The notes: generated by a model from the letters alone, not told the origin. Shown: positions 1 to 7,582, counted from the stretch's first letter. The stretch is 47,957 nucleotides of DNA from Elainella saxicola E1 (GCA_002796835.1 LUGL01000101.1:1-47957), one strand, 5' to 3'. Translations and numbers: made by a program.

Positions 1-350
1 ATCCCTGTCATTTCTCCTAAACGAGTGTACAGATAACAGCACAACAGCATCAGGCTCCAAGGCATCAACTCTACAAAACGGTTGTAGCTCACCAAGTTGG
101 GAAAGGCTCCTCGCCAGTGCGGCAACACTTGCAGGGTATAGAAATCCTTGAAGGTGCGGTAGCCAGAGCCATGAAAGGCGATGACAATCGTCATCACTTC
201 GCTGAGGTGCAGTCTGGAGCGACTGCGTTTCTCTCCTAGCATCGAGGGCAGCTGGATTTGTTGCTGCCAAAGTCGTTCAAACTCTTGGTAGAAGTCATCT
301 ACATCGCAAAAGATTTGGGTCACATCCAGGTGCGATACGATCGGTTTCAT
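1..350 (-). CDS. IS982-type transposase, N-terminal part (runs off window)
   Basis: An open reading frame starts at the ATG at 350 on the minus strand and stays open to the window edge (116 codons). It begins MKPIVSHLDVTQIFCDVDDF and continues with a segment containing SRLHLSEVMTIVIAFHGSGY and the pattern HWRGAFPNLVSYNRFVELMP. I recognise this as the N-terminal part of IS982-family DDE transposases, which cut and paste their insertion sequence; the catalytic core should lie beyond the left edge. I could not place the inverted repeat that should end the insertion sequence, expected between 350 and about 540. The gene lies at the flank of the tRNA-Glu element, so the IS may have inserted into or next to it. 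Family assignment is by eye, from memory of the family. Confidence 0.75.
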   Translation of the reverse strand, partial: MKPIVSHLDVTQIFCDVDDFYQEFERLWQQQIQLPSMLGEKRSRSRLHLSEVMTIVIAFHGSGYRTFKDFYTLQVLPHWRGAFPNLVSYNRFVELMPWSLMLLCCYLYTRLGEMTG

Positions 351-436
351 CGCTGAGGCTTTATGTACTTCATTTCCAGTCTCAGCTTTCCTTTGGCCTT
401 TTGTCACTCCGTCGAACTCACGTTAATTTAGATCAG

Positions 437-535
437 GTGGCGGATAGCTGGCGGGTGAAGTGGCGGATAGCTGGCGGGTGAAGTGGCGGGTAGCCTCTGA
501 GAGCGAGTTCTAGAACCCGCCGTTTTATCCGCCAG
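437..535. repeat. 23-bp direct repeats with an inverted degenerate copy
   Basis: Two identical 23-bp units (GTGGCGGATAGCTGGCGGGT plus GAA) stand head to tail at 437-459 and 460-482, followed by a partial third unit at 483-494. At about 512-534 the opposite strand carries a related sequence (TGGCGGATAAAACGGCGGGT), so the block also has inverted symmetry. It lies between the IS982-type transposase and the last gene of the minus-strand operon. Such repeats can be iterons, integrase or regulator binding sites, or part of an IS end; the sequence alone does not decide. Confidence 0.7.
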
Positions 536-541
536 TAGAAT

Positions 542-1159
542 TCAGACTACTAACAATAACCGCCATTCCTTGTAGTCTAAATTGCGAAATTCGCCCACTT
601 CTAGTTCAGTTAATTTTTGAAGCAAACTCAGGAAGGTTTCAGCCTTATAGCCGCGATACTCACCCCAGTTTTTACGAAGCTGACGAACATTGATCCATCC
701 ATTGTCATCACTGATCGATTCAGCTCTCCCATCCCAGAGATAGTCAATCAATTCGATCGCATTCTCGCCACAATGCTCTAATACTTTTGCGAGCTTTTCT
801 CCGGCATTCTGTAAAGATGCTTCAGTGCCAGGAAGAGGAGCAGATAGAACTGGTTCTGTTGCAGGTTTAAGCATTCTAAATTCCTGCTGCACTTGCTGCA
901 CTTCATAGCCTTCAGCCGCTTCAAATCTCGCAGCCGTTACCATATCTCGTTTCATTTGGTTTTGTCGCTTCAGCTTGCCCTCATAGGCAGCATCTGGCGA
1001 GATGCTCAAGACTGAAGCAAAGCTCATACCAGATGCGATATAGCAAAGAACTTGAGTAAATCGATCCACTTTCAGAGATAGCGGCGCAATGAATAGGACA
1101 AAGCCAGCGATGCAAAGCCCAATTGATTTTTGAGTTGCAGTTAAGCCATCAATACCCAC
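542..1159 (-). CDS. Hypothetical membrane-anchored protein
   Basis: I do not recognise this 205-residue protein. Residues about 10-30 and 34-54 are hydrophobic and look like two membrane helices. The rest is soluble, charged and largely helical, ending in a C-terminal block with WINVRQLRKNWGEYRGYKAE that could form a small helical DNA- or protein-binding domain. The start is a GTG at 1159, with AGGGGTAGG just upstream and a 19-nt overlap with the preceding 90-residue gene, so translation is probably coupled. It is the last gene of a three-gene minus-strand operon (1925 to 542) in the element next to tRNA-Glu. The function is unknown, but the membrane location and position suggest an accessory function of the element. 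Confidence 0.7.
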   Translation of the reverse strand: MGIDGLTATQKSIGLCIAGFVLFIAPLSLKVDRFTQVLCYIASGMSFASVLSISPDAAYEGKLKRQNQMKRDMVTAARFEAAEGYEVQQVQQEFRMLKPATEPVLSAPLPGTEASLQNAGEKLAKVLEHCGENAIELIDYLWDGRAESISDDNGWINVRQLRKNWGEYRGYKAETFLSLLQKLTELEVGEFRNLDYKEWRLLLVV

Positions 1160-1413
1160 GTCAAACCTACCCCTATAATTACGGTGAGAACGTACCAGAC
1201 CAAAAGACCGTAGTAGATTGAAGGTTTGACGGAAAAAATCTTCATGACGCTACGGTCAAACAGTAGACAAAGAGTCCACATCACAAAAGTCAGAGCGTAA
1301 AGCCCTCGGATGATGAGAGAGGCTTTAGGGGAGAGCTGCCCAACCCAGAATAAAGCTGAGTGGGCAACTACCCCAAGGCCAAAAAAGGCCATGATTGCAG
1401 TTGCCCTCGCCAT
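1141..1413 (-). CDS. Small hydrophobic protein, three predicted membrane helices
   Basis: This 90-residue protein is mostly hydrophobic, with three likely membrane segments (about residues 5-25, 33-52 and 66-88). A short charged loop near residues 53-62 (DRSVMKIFSVKPS) separates the second and third. I see no recognisable motif. The ATG at 1413 is two nucleotides after the stop of the upstream 169-residue gene, and its own end overlaps the start of the next gene by 19 nt. This tight packing supports it being a real gene. Small multi-span proteins in such elements can be pores, superinfection-exclusion proteins or holins, but nothing here selects one. Confidence 0.65.
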   Translation of the reverse strand: MARATAIMAFFGLGVVAHSALFWVGQLSPKASLIIRGLYALTFVMWTLCLLFDRSVMKIFSVKPSIYYGLLVWYVLTVIIGVGLTWVLMA

Positions 1414-1415
1414 AG

Positions 1416-1925
1416 TTACGCCCCTAAATATTTGTACCGAGTTGTTGATACCTGGCTATCAGTTTGAGCGATGGTACGCTCTACCCCATAGCCCAATTCA
1501 GCCCAAGATTGACGCTGATTGAGTAAGTGTTTGGCTAGTTTGCCGTTTGCTTTAGCCTTCAGCAGTGCGGCATTGGCATTAACAGCCTGATAAGCTCTGA
1601 AGCCAGTTTGCAATTTTGCTTCAGCCATTCGGACTTTAGAGGCTGCCTTCAATCGTCGGATGCCGTTCTGAACATCAATCTCCAAACGATCGGCTGTTTC
1701 CTCCGCTTCATCAGCTTCAGTGATAGAGCACTTTTCAGCCCTGACAATACCGCGATCAAGAACCACATTTTGGAATGTGTGATCAGCGATATTAAAAGGG
1801 GTGACGGCTGTAGGCTCAAAGTCTACAACATCTGCAACGCTGATATTGTGACCTCCATGATTGATTTTGTTGGGCGTTGCGTCTTTATCATCGCCAGGTG
1901 GGAAGATGAGATCTTGAATTGCCAT
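1416..1925 (-). CDS. Hypothetical soluble helical protein
   Basis: The 169-residue product has no membrane segment or signal peptide. Residues about 60-150 are rich in Ala, Lys, Glu and Arg and look continuously helical, possibly a coiled coil; the N-terminal 50 residues look less ordered. The ATG at 1925 has TAGGAG about 9 nt upstream, a clear ribosome binding site. It is the first gene of the three-gene unit that ends at 542, and a terminator at 1967-2003 separates it from the 102-residue gene before it. I recognise no family. The helical character and the two membrane proteins that follow are compatible with a small membrane-associated complex, which is inference only. Confidence 0.65.
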   Translation of the reverse strand: MAIQDLIFPPGDDKDATPNKINHGGHNISVADVVDFEPTAVTPFNIADHTFQNVVLDRGIVRAEKCSITEADEAEETADRLEIDVQNGIRRLKAASKVRMAEAKLQTGFRAYQAVNANAALLKAKANGKLAKHLLNQRQSWAELGYGVERTIAQTDSQVSTTRYKYLGA

Positions 1926-1966
1926 CAGGAAAACTCCTAAGTGAATAAAGAGTGAACGTTGAAAGT

Positions 1967-2003
1967 AAAACCCGATCGACCACTGGGAATGGTGGCGATC
2001 GGG
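1967..2003 (-). terminator. Rho-independent terminator
   Basis: Left arm CCCGATCG-A-CCAC (1971-1983) pairs with right arm GTGG-CGATCGGG (1992-2003). Read on the minus strand, the stem is followed directly by TTTTAC. It lies just downstream of the 102-residue gene and separates it from the next minus-strand gene. Confidence 0.75.
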
Positions 2004-2018
2004 CGCGTGATGTGATGT

Positions 2019-2327
2019 TCATTCTTTTTTACTGCAACCGAACAGACCGCATTGAACAATTACAGGTTTTTCAATGACGATTGGCTTCTCTTGAGTGATA
2101 ACGGTATCGGGCTTCATCCCAGTCATCACTAGAGCGGCTGCCCCAATCAGAAAGGCGGCAATGCCGCAAATCACGAGAGTGTTTGAGCTGTTGGCATTGG
2201 CAACCAAGCGATTGTAATCACCTTTGTCTACCAACACATAGCGATCGTCCGTTTGTGCGATCGGTGCTGATTCTTTGCGGATAGGCGAGATTTGAGAGGT
2301 GACGTTAGGTTTTGTTTCATTCATCAT
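2019..2327 (-). CDS. Hypothetical single-pass membrane protein
   Basis: The 102-residue protein has a polar N-terminus (about residues 1-45), one strong membrane helix near residues 49-70 and a short tail with two cysteines ending CGLFGCSKKE. The topology suggests a bitopic protein with a small tail across the membrane. The first of two adjacent ATG codons (2327) has AGGGTA upstream. The gene sits alone between two terminators, at 1967-2003 and 2355-2392. No family is recognised; its place beside other small membrane proteins suggests an accessory role of the integrated element. Confidence 0.6.
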   Translation of the reverse strand: MMNETKPNVTSQISPIRKESAPIAQTDDRYVLVDKGDYNRLVANANSSNTLVICGIAAFLIGAAALVMTGMKPDTVITQEKPIVIEKPVIVQCGLFGCSKKE

Positions 2328-2354
2328 GGTTTTGTACCCTTTAAAGAAAGCAAT

Positions 2355-2392
2355 CCCCTCAGTAGCTTTGGTAGAGTGGCTGAGGGGTTTTT
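2355..2392. terminator. Terminator hairpin, probably bidirectional
   Basis: CCCCTCAG (2355-2362) and CTGAGGGG (2380-2387) form a perfect 8-bp stem. On the plus strand it is followed by TTTTT (2388-2392); on the minus strand it is followed by a weaker T-rich stretch. It sits between the end of the 73-residue gene and the start of the 102-residue gene, both minus strand. Confidence 0.65.
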
Positions 2393-2398
2393 AGATTC

Positions 2399-2620
2399 CT
2401 ACTTTTTGAAGCCTGCGGTAGTCACCGCCGTAATTGTGGCAGAAGCAATTAGGGTAAAGCTGATTTGCACTACCCATTGAATAGCCTGCTGATAGTTAGA
2501 AATTTTTTTGTGGCAGCGTTCTTGCTCTTGCTTGAGCTGCTCAAGACTGACTGTTTGTTCTTCCACCAGTGCCAGAACTTGATTGAGGAAGCCTCGATCG
2601 TCTGGCTCGGAATTCGTCAT
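2399..2620 (-). CDS. Small coiled-coil protein with C-terminal membrane anchor
   Basis: The 73-residue protein has a charged, heptad-like N-terminal part (about residues 12-45, rich in Leu, Gln and Glu) and a hydrophobic segment at about residues 49-70. This is the layout of a tail-anchored or spanin/holin-associated type of small protein, but I see no diagnostic motif. The ATG at 2620 has GGAGGT nine nucleotides upstream, which strongly supports the start. A terminator follows at 2355-2392. It is the first minus-strand gene after the XRE repressor. Confidence 0.6.
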   Translation of the reverse strand: MTNSEPDDRGFLNQVLALVEEQTVSLEQLKQEQERCHKKISNYQQAIQWVVQISFTLIASATITAVTTAGFKK

Positions 2621-2703
2621 GATCTAAGTACCTCCATTGTTGAAAGAGAACTTTGGGGGAAAATCCAGGGCTGTTGTCAGCAGCTCTGGTAAAGGTTTTA
2701 GTT

Positions 2704-2940
2704 TTAGTCACCTCCTTGCACAGGACCAAAATCATCAGGTAGCTCATCTAAGGTGCAATTGAGAAGCTGACACAGTTTCTTTACCTGTCTAATGGTCAGG
2801 CGCGGTTCAGCTCTCCCTTTCTCCCAGTTACGAATAGTGTGATCGGTAACCCCTAAAGCAAGCGCTACAGCTTCTTGAGTGAGTCCTACTTTTTCTCTGA
2901 GCTTCACAAGTTTTGAAGTCCTTATCTCGTCATTTAACAT
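2704..2940 (-). CDS. XRE-family transcriptional repressor
   Basis: The 78-residue protein is essentially one helix-turn-helix domain of the Cro/CI (XRE) type. Residues about 10-65 include LREKVGLTQEAVALALGV followed by the recognition-helix region TDHTIRNWEKGRAEPRL. I chose the ATG at 2940 rather than an upstream in-frame start because the homology begins there and an upstream start would place the operators inside the coding region. Three 16-bp operator-like repeats lie directly upstream (2946-3013). The divergent neighbour at 3126 starts the plus-strand early and replication genes. By analogy with phage and satellite repressors, it probably represses the rightward genes and itself. Confidence 0.88.
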   Translation of the reverse strand: MLNDEIRTSKLVKLREKVGLTQEAVALALGVTDHTIRNWEKGRAEPRLTIRQVKKLCQLLNCTLDELPDDFGPVQGGD

Positions 2941-2945
2941 ATTAC

Positions 2946-3013
2946 CGTAAAACGCTTTACCCGTAAAACGATTTACGCTAAGCTCAGATGAGTAGGTCGT
3001 AAAACGTCTTACG
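2946..3013. promoter_or_regulatory. Three 16-bp repressor operators
   Basis: The imperfect palindrome CGTAAAACGNTTTACG occurs three times: 2946-2961 (CGTAAAACGCTTTACC), 2962-2977 (CGTAAAACGATTTACG) and 2998-3013 (CGTAAAACGTCTTACG). The first two abut exactly, and the third is 20 bp away. They lie between the XRE repressor and the divergent plus-strand genes; the nearest copy ends 5 bp before the repressor start codon. This is the arrangement expected of a Cro/CI-type switch with autoregulation. Confidence 0.85.
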
Positions 3014-3125
3014 GCTGAACCTGTGCAGGGTGCATCCGACTCGGCAAAAGAAGGTTGAGCGCCCTGCACATCAAACGATCAACGATTGAAATTGCGTTTT
3101 CGTCAACAAAACAGAGGTACTAGAT

Positions 3126-3377
3126 ATGACACACCCAGCGCATCCGGCATTTAGCGCAACGATTTTTCATAATGAAACGCCTGTTTCATGCTGGGAAGGG
3201 CTAAGCAAGCGTGAGTTTTTTGCAGCTCTGGCACTGCAAGGGCTATTAGCTTCAACATCCTGGAGGCTTGATGAAGAACTCCGCTTTTTTGAACATCAAG
3301 CGCCATCCTCTCAATCCCTTGCAGAGATAGCTCTAGAGCAAGCTGACGAGCTGATTAGGCAGCTCAACAACCAATAA
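3126..3377 (+). CDS. Small hypothetical protein, first gene of the plus-strand set
   Basis: The 83-residue acidic protein is unrecognised. It has no membrane segment; the second half (about residues 30-80) looks helical. The ATG at 3126 has AGAGG nine nucleotides upstream. It is the first gene transcribed rightward from the operator region, so it is probably controlled by the XRE repressor. Directly after its stop, AGCTGC (3381-3386) and GCAGCT (3397-3402) form a stem. Its T-run (opposite 3375-3380) would serve minus-strand transcription rather than this gene. Confidence 0.6.
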   Translation: MTHPAHPAFSATIFHNETPVSCWEGLSKREFFAALALQGLLASTSWRLDEELRFFEHQAPSSQSLAEIALEQADELIRQLNNQ

Positions 3378-3443
3378 AAAAGCTGCTCTGGCAGGGGCAG
3401 CTCTTGTGAACCAATTCAAATACCTAGTAGAGGAACATTAACG

Positions 3444-3722
3444 ATGATTCAACTGAAAAACCGCGTCATCTCTCTTGAAGCTGTCAACTATGCCTCTATC
3501 TCTTTTCCAGATGAGAACACCGATAACGATTGGATTGAACTGGTCTTGATAGTAAATGGTCATCCGGTTGTCTTAAGTGGTGATGATGCCTTAGTTCTAT
3601 GGCAACATCTCACCAAAAATATCACATTGCTCGCACCGTCTCCCGGCATTTTAGAGGACAAAATTGACGGCTATGCTCTGGATTATGAGATTACCGCTCC
3701 CTATGGACAACCAACGGCTTAG
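3444..3722 (+). CDS. Small hypothetical protein
   Basis: The 92-residue acidic protein starts MIQLKNRVISLEAVNYASIS and alternates short hydrophobic strands with acidic loops, suggesting a small beta-rich fold. It includes DWIELVLIVNGHPVVLSGDD. No family is recognised. A good ribosome binding site (AGAGGA) precedes the ATG at 3444. It lies in the rightward early cluster, 66 nt after the preceding gene and 13 nt before the next, so the three small genes are probably co-transcribed. Confidence 0.6.
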   Translation: MIQLKNRVISLEAVNYASISFPDENTDNDWIELVLIVNGHPVVLSGDDALVLWQHLTKNITLLAPSPGILEDKIDGYALDYEITAPYGQPTA

Positions 3723-3735
3723 GAGAGCGGAAAAG

Positions 3736-3933
3736 ATGACTAATTCAGAAGGAGACGAACTGCTTAGAAAACAGGTTCAGCGACTTGAGAACCAGATGCA
3801 GGCAGTGATACACCTCACCAAATCAGCCCTCAGTCTGCTGAAACGCCTATCAATGGGTGAGCATATCCCAATCGAGCAAATCGAATCACTTGAGAAGGCG
3901 ATCGATACGCTCAGCCCCCGCAGCAAACGATAA
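3736..3933 (+). CDS. Small coiled-coil protein
   Basis: The 65-residue protein starts at the ATG at 3736 (MTNSEGDELLRKQVQRLENQ), with TAGGAG upstream. An in-frame start further upstream would overlap the preceding gene deeply and has no ribosome binding site. Residues about 8-58 form a likely coiled coil with leucines at heptad spacing. The function is unknown; short coiled-coil proteins in this place of phage-like elements are often regulators or partners of the replication protein. A strong terminator (3947-3972) follows. Confidence 0.55.
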   Translation: MTNSEGDELLRKQVQRLENQMQAVIHLTKSALSLLKRLSMGEHIPIEQIESLEKAIDTLSPRSKR

Positions 3934-3946
3934 AGCATTGCTCTCT

Positions 3947-3972
3947 GGGCAGCAATTGAGCTGCCCTTTTTT
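3947..3972 (+). terminator. Strong Rho-independent terminator
   Basis: GGGCAGC (3947-3953), loop AATTGA and GCTGCCC (3960-3966) form a perfect GC-rich stem, followed by TTTTTT (3967-3972). It ends the three-gene early unit and lies 45 nt before the start of the large replication gene. That gene must therefore have its own promoter, or be reached by read-through or antitermination. Confidence 0.9.
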
Positions 3973-4017
3973 GCTGCGAATTTCCCTGTTTTTGCTAAGT
4001 ACCGGAGATTAAAAAAC

Positions 4018-6333
4018 ATGGACACAGCACACCTGCAAGGGCTTGTGATTGACCCAAAGCACTTCAAGGAGTGGTTTGACTCAGGTGTTGATGCTGGCAT
4101 CATTGAGCGCAATATTCGGACCATTACAGACGCTCGCGATGTGGATCACCTGCTGAACCGCAACACCGATCGACGATGGAAGCACTCAGACGATTTAGTA
4201 CCAGGCTGGGCAGTCTCAGGCGTTGATCCCAAAACTGGCGAGAAAACTTTCAAAGGGGCACAATTCAAGCCAGACAACCCACCGATCGATCCTGAAACCC
4301 AAAAAGCTCGCAAATACTTCAGCCCATCGCGGCAAAGTCTTTCCCCACTATTCCTAGATGTTCCCGATCCGGAATTCTGGCAGAAGCTTTTGCTAGACTT
4401 CACCACGCCGATTGTGCTTACTGAAGGAGCAAAAAAGGCCGGAGCCGTCCTGAGTAGAGGGTTGCCCTGTATCTCTATTCCTGGCGTGTCTACTGGTGGC
4501 AAGTTAGGAAGATTACGTCCTGAACTAGAGCAATTCTGTCGATATGGCCGCCGCATTTATCTGGCGTTCGATCGCGATATCGTCACTAAGAAACAGGTTC
4601 AGCAAGCGCTGCACAATCTAGGCCGGATGATTGCCAGTCATGGCGCGATGGTTTATGTGTTGGAGTGGCCCAATCAGCGGAAGGGCATTGATGATCATCT
4701 CGTTGCAGGTGGAGACATTCAGCAGCTGCTCTACGAAGCGAAAACGCTAGAAGAATGGCGCGATGATTTAGAACAGGCTCCACAAGATTTGCTGGAGATC
4801 GAGAAATGCCGTCTGGCTCTCCGCTATCAGATGGTCTCCGATCGGCTTAAGGGCCGCCTCCGTTGGAACGATTTAAAAGGGGAGATCGAATTGGATGGGC
4901 AAACTGCCGATCTAGATGAGCTAAGGCTCTATCTGGCTTTGAAGCACAATATTGACATCCCAATGGAAGACTGTGCCCAAATAGTCAGCTATCTGGCGAG
5001 ACAGCAGAAATTTCATCCAGTTGCTGAATACCTACACCAATGCGCTAAAACCTATGAGCCTGATAGCGATTTACTCAATAGCATTGCTGAAACCTATCTA
5101 GGAGCCGATTCAGAGCTTCATCGGGTATTCATCCGCAAGACTCTGATCGCAGCTGTCGCCAGGGCGCTATCACCCGGTTGCAAAGTCGATTCAGTTTGCA
5201 TCCTTAGTGGTCCCCAGGGCGCGGGCAAGTCGTCATTTTGGCGAGTGCTTGCAGGTGATTGGTTTGATGACTCGGTTGGGAGTGTTTCAGACAAAGATGA
5301 ACGGCTGAAATTGCACCAATCTTGGTTTGTGGAGTGGGCAGAATTAGAGGCTGTATTCAAGCGCAAAGACATCAGCGCTGTAAAAGCCTTCATTACTTCC
5401 CAGGTTGACCAAATCAGGCCGCCGTATGGTCGCACGGTCAAGGAATTTCCACGGCCTAGCATCATCGTTGGAACAACCAACTTTGATGAATTCCTTGCAG
5501 ATCCAACAGGGAACCGCCGCTTTTGGGTTGTTCCTATCACAAAGGATTTCATCCCGCTGGGGCAACTCGTTGAAGAACGTGATCGAATTTGGGCGGCTGC
5601 AACTCATGCATTCATGCAAGGTGAGCAATGGGCGTTGCCGGATGAGTTGAAGCAGGCCGCTTATGAAGCAGGCCGCGAATTCGAACTTTCAGATCCTTGG
5701 GAAAAACCAGTGATGGATTATGTAGCCGAACGAGATGAGGTTACTGCAAACCAGATTTTGGATGAAGCACTGCATCTTGATATCGAGCGGCAGGATAGAG
5801 CGTCTCAAATGAGAGTGACCAACCTCTTAAAGGCAAATGGTTGGGCTAGTTCTAGGCGGATTGTCCATAACAGAAGGGTCAGAATCTGGAAATCTCCCTT
5901 TTTTAATGGTTCTGATTGTCCAGGTCGGTCTATAAGCGATGAAAACCAGATAGCAGTAGAGGGACAACCTATAGCCCAACCTGTTGACCAACCTATAGCC
6001 CAACCCCAGATTTTTGACGATCTAAATGTCGCACCAAGTGAATTGCCCAACCTGCCCGACCAACCCAACCAATTTCCTAAGAGGGAAAATATTCAAGATA
6101 ATTCTCTAGAGTCACCATCAGGTTTCATAGATAAAACTCTAGAGAAAGGATCAGTGGTTCAAGTTCTACTGGATAAGCAATGGGTGAAAGGGCGGATTGT
6201 TAGAGAAGCCCAGTCTATGAAGCTCAGCCCTCTCAGTAGAGCTTTGGAAATCGCCTATATGGTCAATGTTGGGCGCAAAAGAGAAACTGTGACGGTTGAC
6301 TGCATCCGGAGGTGTGACAATGCCGATGGATAG
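4018..6333 (+). CDS. Replication protein: DUF3854/Toprim-like domain plus VirE-type (VapE) ATPase
   Basis: The 771-residue protein has two recognisable parts. Residues about 130-235 resemble the Toprim-like DUF3854 domain, with the acidic motif TEGAKKA (E136) and the FDRD pair (D185, D187). Residues about 370-540 are a P-loop ATPase of the virulence-associated E (VirE/VapE) type: Walker A GPQGAGKS (398-405), an acidic Walker B-like region in SWFVEWAELE, and GNRRFW near 500. The tail has a Pro/Gln-rich linker (about 645-700) and a final small beta domain. Related proteins act as primase-helicases that start replication of phage satellites and plasmids. The ATG at 4018 follows CGGAG. Its end overlaps the HNH gene by 14 nt. 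This is probably the replication initiator of the tRNA-Glu element. Confidence 0.85.
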   Translation: MDTAHLQGLVIDPKHFKEWFDSGVDAGIIERNIRTITDARDVDHLLNRNTDRRWKHSDDLVPGWAVSGVDPKTGEKTFKGAQFKPDNPPIDPETQKARKYFSPSRQSLSPLFLDVPDPEFWQKLLLDFTTPIVLTEGAKKAGAVLSRGLPCISIPGVSTGGKLGRLRPELEQFCRYGRRIYLAFDRDIVTKKQVQQALHNLGRMIASHGAMVYVLEWPNQRKGIDDHLVAGGDIQQLLYEAKTLEEWRDDLEQAPQDLLEIEKCRLALRYQMVSDRLKGRLRWNDLKGEIELDGQTADLDELRLYLALKHNIDIPMEDCAQIVSYLARQQKFHPVAEYLHQCAKTYEPDSDLLNSIAETYLGADSELHRVFIRKTLIAAVARALSPGCKVDSVCILSGPQGAGKSSFWRVLAGDWFDDSVGSVSDKDERLKLHQSWFVEWAELEAVFKRKDISAVKAFITSQVDQIRPPYGRTVKEFPRPSIIVGTTNFDEFLADPTGNRRFWVVPITKDFIPLGQLVEERDRIWAAATHAFMQGEQWALPDELKQAAYEAGREFELSDPWEKPVMDYVAERDEVTANQILDEALHLDIERQDRASQMRVTNLLKANGWASSRRIVHNRRVRIWKSPFFNGSDCPGRSISDENQIAVEGQPIAQPVDQPIAQPQIFDDLNVAPSELPNLPDQPNQFPKRENIQDNSLESPSGFIDKTLEKGSVVQVLLDKQWVKGRIVREAQSMKLSPLSRALEIAYMVNVGRKRETVTVDCIRRCDNADG

Positions 6334-6730
6334 AAGCCTCTACCCGGAGAATTGGGAGGCGATCGCATTCTCGATTAAGCAGGCCGCTGGATGGTGCTGT
6401 CAGCAGTGTTCCCGTCCATGCCGTCAACCCGGTGAGAGCGATAGCGATCTCTACAATCGACTCTCTGGTTCAATTTGGGCACCTGATATGTTTGTTGGCG
6501 TTGAAACTGAAGAGTTTGGCTTGATTGAAGTTCCTAAGGCTGGTCGATTCATTCTCACCGTTGCGCATCTCAATCACATTCCCTCTGATTGCAGGCCGGA
6601 GAATTTGAAAGCCCTCTGCTCTGTCTGTCACTTGCGTTATGACAATTCTCAACGCGCCACAAAACGACGATTGAAGCGAGAGCGGTTAGGACAGCTCACT
6701 ATTCCGCTAGGAGGTGAGACCACTGCCTAG
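6320..6730 (+). CDS. HNH endonuclease-like protein
   Basis: I start this gene at the ATG at 6320, which has a textbook GGAGGT six nucleotides upstream; an in-frame TTG at 6296 is less likely. The 136-residue product has a zinc-ribbon-like N-terminal CCQQC pattern (C26, C27, C30). Its C-terminal HNH-type core has AHLNH (H83, H86), ENLKALC (N95, C100) and CSVCH (C100, C103, H104). HNH proteins nick or cut DNA; in phages they serve packaging, recombination or homing, and in some cases restriction. It is translationally coupled to the replication gene before it and the integrase after it, so it belongs to the mobility block of the element. Confidence 0.75.
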   Translation: MPMDRSLYPENWEAIAFSIKQAAGWCCQQCSRPCRQPGESDSDLYNRLSGSIWAPDMFVGVETEEFGLIEVPKAGRFILTVAHLNHIPSDCRPENLKALCSVCHLRYDNSQRATKRRLKRERLGQLTIPLGGETTA

Positions 6731-7547
6731 AACTTGTCGCTATTGGATTGATCGGTTCAAGGAAGACTTTTTTCAACGAGGCCGATCGTTAACTACCTGG
6801 AATACGGATTACTGGAAAGTTCTTAAGCAACTTTCACCCGATGCCCCGCTCACCGCAGCTCTGTTGCATGGACTGGTTCTCTCCACTCAGCCCAACACGA
6901 AATCAAGGAGGCGTGTTTGTATGGTGACTCAGCAGCTAGCAAAATTTGCAAAGGTCGATTACAACCCAAAGCCCTATCAAGGCAAATACAGCCCTAAAAA
7001 ACCTCAACCCAGACAAATCCCTAGTGATGCCGATATCGTTGCTTATTGGCTCACCTTGGAGAATCCTGGCTGGCGTTTTGTGCTTGGGCTAATTGCAACC
7101 TATGGACTCAGACCGCATGAGGCATTTGTGGTGGATTACGATCGGCTGAAGGGAGGCGATCGCATTCTCTGGGTGCTGAAAGGTAAAACTGGAGAGCGCA
7201 GAGTTTGGGCATTTCACCCAGAATGGTTCGACCAATTCAGGTTGCATGACCCAATCTTGCCCGGAGTCAATTTAGACCGCAGTAATGACAAGATAGGCCA
7301 TTCTGCAACGCGGCATTTTTGGGAAATTGGGTGCCCATTCAAACTCTATGATTTGCGTCATGCATGGGCAATTAGAGCACTGGAGTATGGCTTAGAAGAT
7401 GCGCTTGCAGCAAAGCAAATGGGGCATTCCGTTGATGTCCATACTGAAACCTACCAGTTATGGATTGATGCGGTCGTTCATCAACGCGCTTATGAGAGGG
7501 TGCTGGCCCGTAACGATCGGCCTAAACCCCCAAGTTCACAAAAATAA
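6714..7547 (+). CDS. int: Tyrosine recombinase (integrase)
   Basis: The 277-residue protein carries the tyrosine-recombinase catalytic set: R133 (YGLRPHE), K158 (LKGKTGERR), R215 with H216 in LYDLRHAW, H238 in MGHS, and the nucleophile Y247 in HTETY. Position 212, usually His, is Tyr, a change seen in some family members. The N-terminal 100 residues would be the arm/core-binding domain, rather short. The start is uncertain: the GTG at 6714 overlaps the end of the HNH gene and is very close to its GGAGG, so a slightly later non-ATG start is possible. The gene ends 50 bp from the 3' end of tRNA-Glu, the usual arrangement for an integrase that uses that tRNA as its attachment site. Confidence 0.9.
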   Translation: MRPLPRTCRYWIDRFKEDFFQRGRSLTTWNTDYWKVLKQLSPDAPLTAALLHGLVLSTQPNTKSRRRVCMVTQQLAKFAKVDYNPKPYQGKYSPKKPQPRQIPSDADIVAYWLTLENPGWRFVLGLIATYGLRPHEAFVVDYDRLKGGDRILWVLKGKTGERRVWAFHPEWFDQFRLHDPILPGVNLDRSNDKIGHSATRHFWEIGCPFKLYDLRHAWAIRALEYGLEDALAAKQMGHSVDVHTETYQLWIDAVVHQRAYERVLARNDRPKPPSSQK

Positions 7548-7557
7548 ATATGCAAAT

Positions 7558-7582
7558 TGGGAGAAGTGAAACCCTTCTCCCA
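7558..7582 (-). terminator. Terminator behind tRNA-Glu
   Basis: TGGGAGAAG (7558-7566) and CTTCTCCCA (7574-7582) form a perfect 9-bp stem with a 7-nt loop. On the minus strand it lies just 3' of tRNA-Glu and is followed by a T-rich stretch, so it probably ends the tRNA transcript. It may also stop the integrase transcript coming from the left. Confidence 0.7.

Noticed and set aside
1608-1940. 110-codon plus-strand frame
   Set aside because: It lies antisense to the 169-residue gene, which has a good ribosome binding site and operon context; its product shows no family features.
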